Source: Bacteroides sp.
GTDB taxonomy: Bacteria > Bacteroidota > Bacteroidia > Bacteroidales > Muribaculaceae
Direction of reading: 5' to 3'
DNA length: 6,678 nt
NCBI GenBank assembly: GCA_014801605.1
Contig: JAAVDU010000058.1
Coordinates: forward strand, 1 to 6,678
A program made the position numbers and the translations under genes. Within the stretch, counting starts at the first letter, position 1. Every line of letters starts with the position of its first letter. Below are positions 5,834 to 6,678 of this stretch, piece by piece. Under the pieces are notes generated by a model. It was given only the letters and a program-made list of their open reading frames with translations, was not told where the DNA came from and made no database searches.

Positions 5834-6678
5834 ATGGACTATTCTCAATTCGGATCAATGATTCCCGAGCTCATCGTACTGGGAATCTTCATGCTGGTCT
5901 TTTTGTTCGATACATTCTCGAATGAAAAGGGGAAGCGGATCCTGACACCGTTAACCACCATACTCTTCGCGCTGGGCACAATCGCCATCTGGATCGTGCC
6001 TGCCAGCTGTGAAGAGGTGTTCGGTGGGATGTATATCAACGACACCGCCACCAACGCTATCAAAGCTATCCTCAATGTGGGTGTTTTCCTCGTGTTCCTC
6101 CAGAGCGCGAAGTGGGTTAACAGCGATGAGGTAGCTATCCGCAAAGGTGAGTTCTATGAGATGATTCTCGTGACCCTTTTCGGTATGTATCTCATGGTAT
6201 CGGCACGCCATATGCTTCTCTTCATCATCGGCCTGGAGTCAGCTTCTCTTCCTCTTGCCGCCCTTGTCGCCTTCAACAAGCGTCACTATGAGAGTCATGA
6301 GGCAGCCATCAAGTATATCATGACGGCCGTGTTCTCCTCAGCTATCCTTCTGGTGGGTCTGTCGTTCGTATACGCTTTCTCCGGCGGGTCGCTTTACTTC
6401 TCAGATCTTGCCATCTACATCTCTCAGGGTGAGATGAGCGGTATGCTTCTCGTGGCTCTTGCGTTTGTCATCGCAGGTATCGGTTTCAAGCTTTCGCTTG
6501 TTCCTTTCCACCTCTGGACAGCTGATGTATATCAGGGAGCGCCTACAGCAGTGACCAGCTATCTTTCAGTAATCTCGAAAGGAGCCGCAGCCTTCGCATT
6601 CTTCGTGATATTCGTGCAGTGCTTCGGTGCTGTATACAGCGATGCTTGGGAGTGGATGATGTATGCGGTGATTATCGC
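5834..6678 (+). CDS. nuoN: NADH-quinone oxidoreductase subunit N, 3'-truncated by the window edge
   Basis: NuoN is the proximal antiporter-like subunit of the complex I membrane arm, next to NuoK. I translated 281 residues with no internal stop before the window ends; E. coli NuoN has about 485, so some 200 residues and the stop are outside. The start MDYSQFGSMIPELIVLGIFM is typical (family pattern M-x-PE-x-x-x). Every mid-protein charged residue of the E. coli pump appears at a constant offset of two: E135 in IIGLESASLPLAAL (E133), K160 in EAAIKYIM (K158), K219 in GIGFKLSLVPFHLWTADVYQ (K217), H226 (H224) and K249 in VISKGAAAF (K247). This half of the ion path is therefore intact. The late-helix lysine (E. 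coli K395) falls outside the window and cannot be checked. Confidence 0.96.
   Translation, partial: MDYSQFGSMIPELIVLGIFMLVFLFDTFSNEKGKRILTPLTTILFALGTIAIWIVPASCEEVFGGMYINDTATNAIKAILNVGVFLVFLQSAKWVNSDEVAIRKGEFYEMILVTLFGMYLMVSARHMLLFIIGLESASLPLAALVAFNKRHYESHEAAIKYIMTAVFSSAILLVGLSFVYAFSGGSLYFSDLAIYISQGEMSGMLLVALAFVIAGIGFKLSLVPFHLWTADVYQGAPTAVTSYLSVISKGAAAFAFFVIFVQCFGAVYSDAWEWMMYAVII

Overview
The window is 6.7 kb of densely packed protein-coding DNA with every gene on the + strand. It holds the 3' part of the ATP synthase gamma-subunit gene (atpG), then the membrane-arm module of respiratory complex I in the standard order nuoI-nuoJ-nuoK-nuoL-nuoM-nuoN. Both end genes are cut by the window edges: atpG lacks its start and nuoN lacks its end. 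No RNA gene, mobile element, CRISPR array or convincing terminator was seen, and no gene-free stretch exceeds about 42 bases.

The likely host is an anaerobic Bacteroidota, probably order Bacteroidales. Three things point there: base composition is moderate, the short leaders before the start codons are A/T-rich and lack clear Shine-Dalgarno motifs, and the NuoI, NuoK and NuoL sequences resemble Bacteroides-type proteins as I remember them. This is inference from recall, not from a search, and I cannot name a genus.

Layout: atpG (ends 733), 34-base spacer, nuoI (768-1436), 4-base gap, nuoJ (1441-1968), 4-base ATGA overlap, nuoK (1965-2285), 8-base gap, nuoL (2294-4237), 42-base spacer, nuoM (4280-5794), 39-base spacer, nuoN (5834 to past the edge). 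The spacing suggests one transcript. NuoI carries two [4Fe-4S] clusters that pass electrons towards quinone. NuoJ and NuoK form the part of the membrane arm that transmits the coupling signal. NuoL, NuoM and NuoN are the three antiporter-like ion-pumping subunits. AtpG is the rotor shaft of the ATP synthase that spends the resulting ion gradient.

I found no wholly new system. The points most worth a second look are: (1) NuoM has Leu231 where E. coli NuoM has the pumping lysine K234, while NuoL and NuoN in the same operon keep theirs; (2) nuoI directly follows atpG, with no nuoA, nuoB, nuoC/D or nuoH between; (3) NuoI carries a roughly 70-residue Ala/Lys/Pro-rich C-terminal tail containing an 11-residue repeat.
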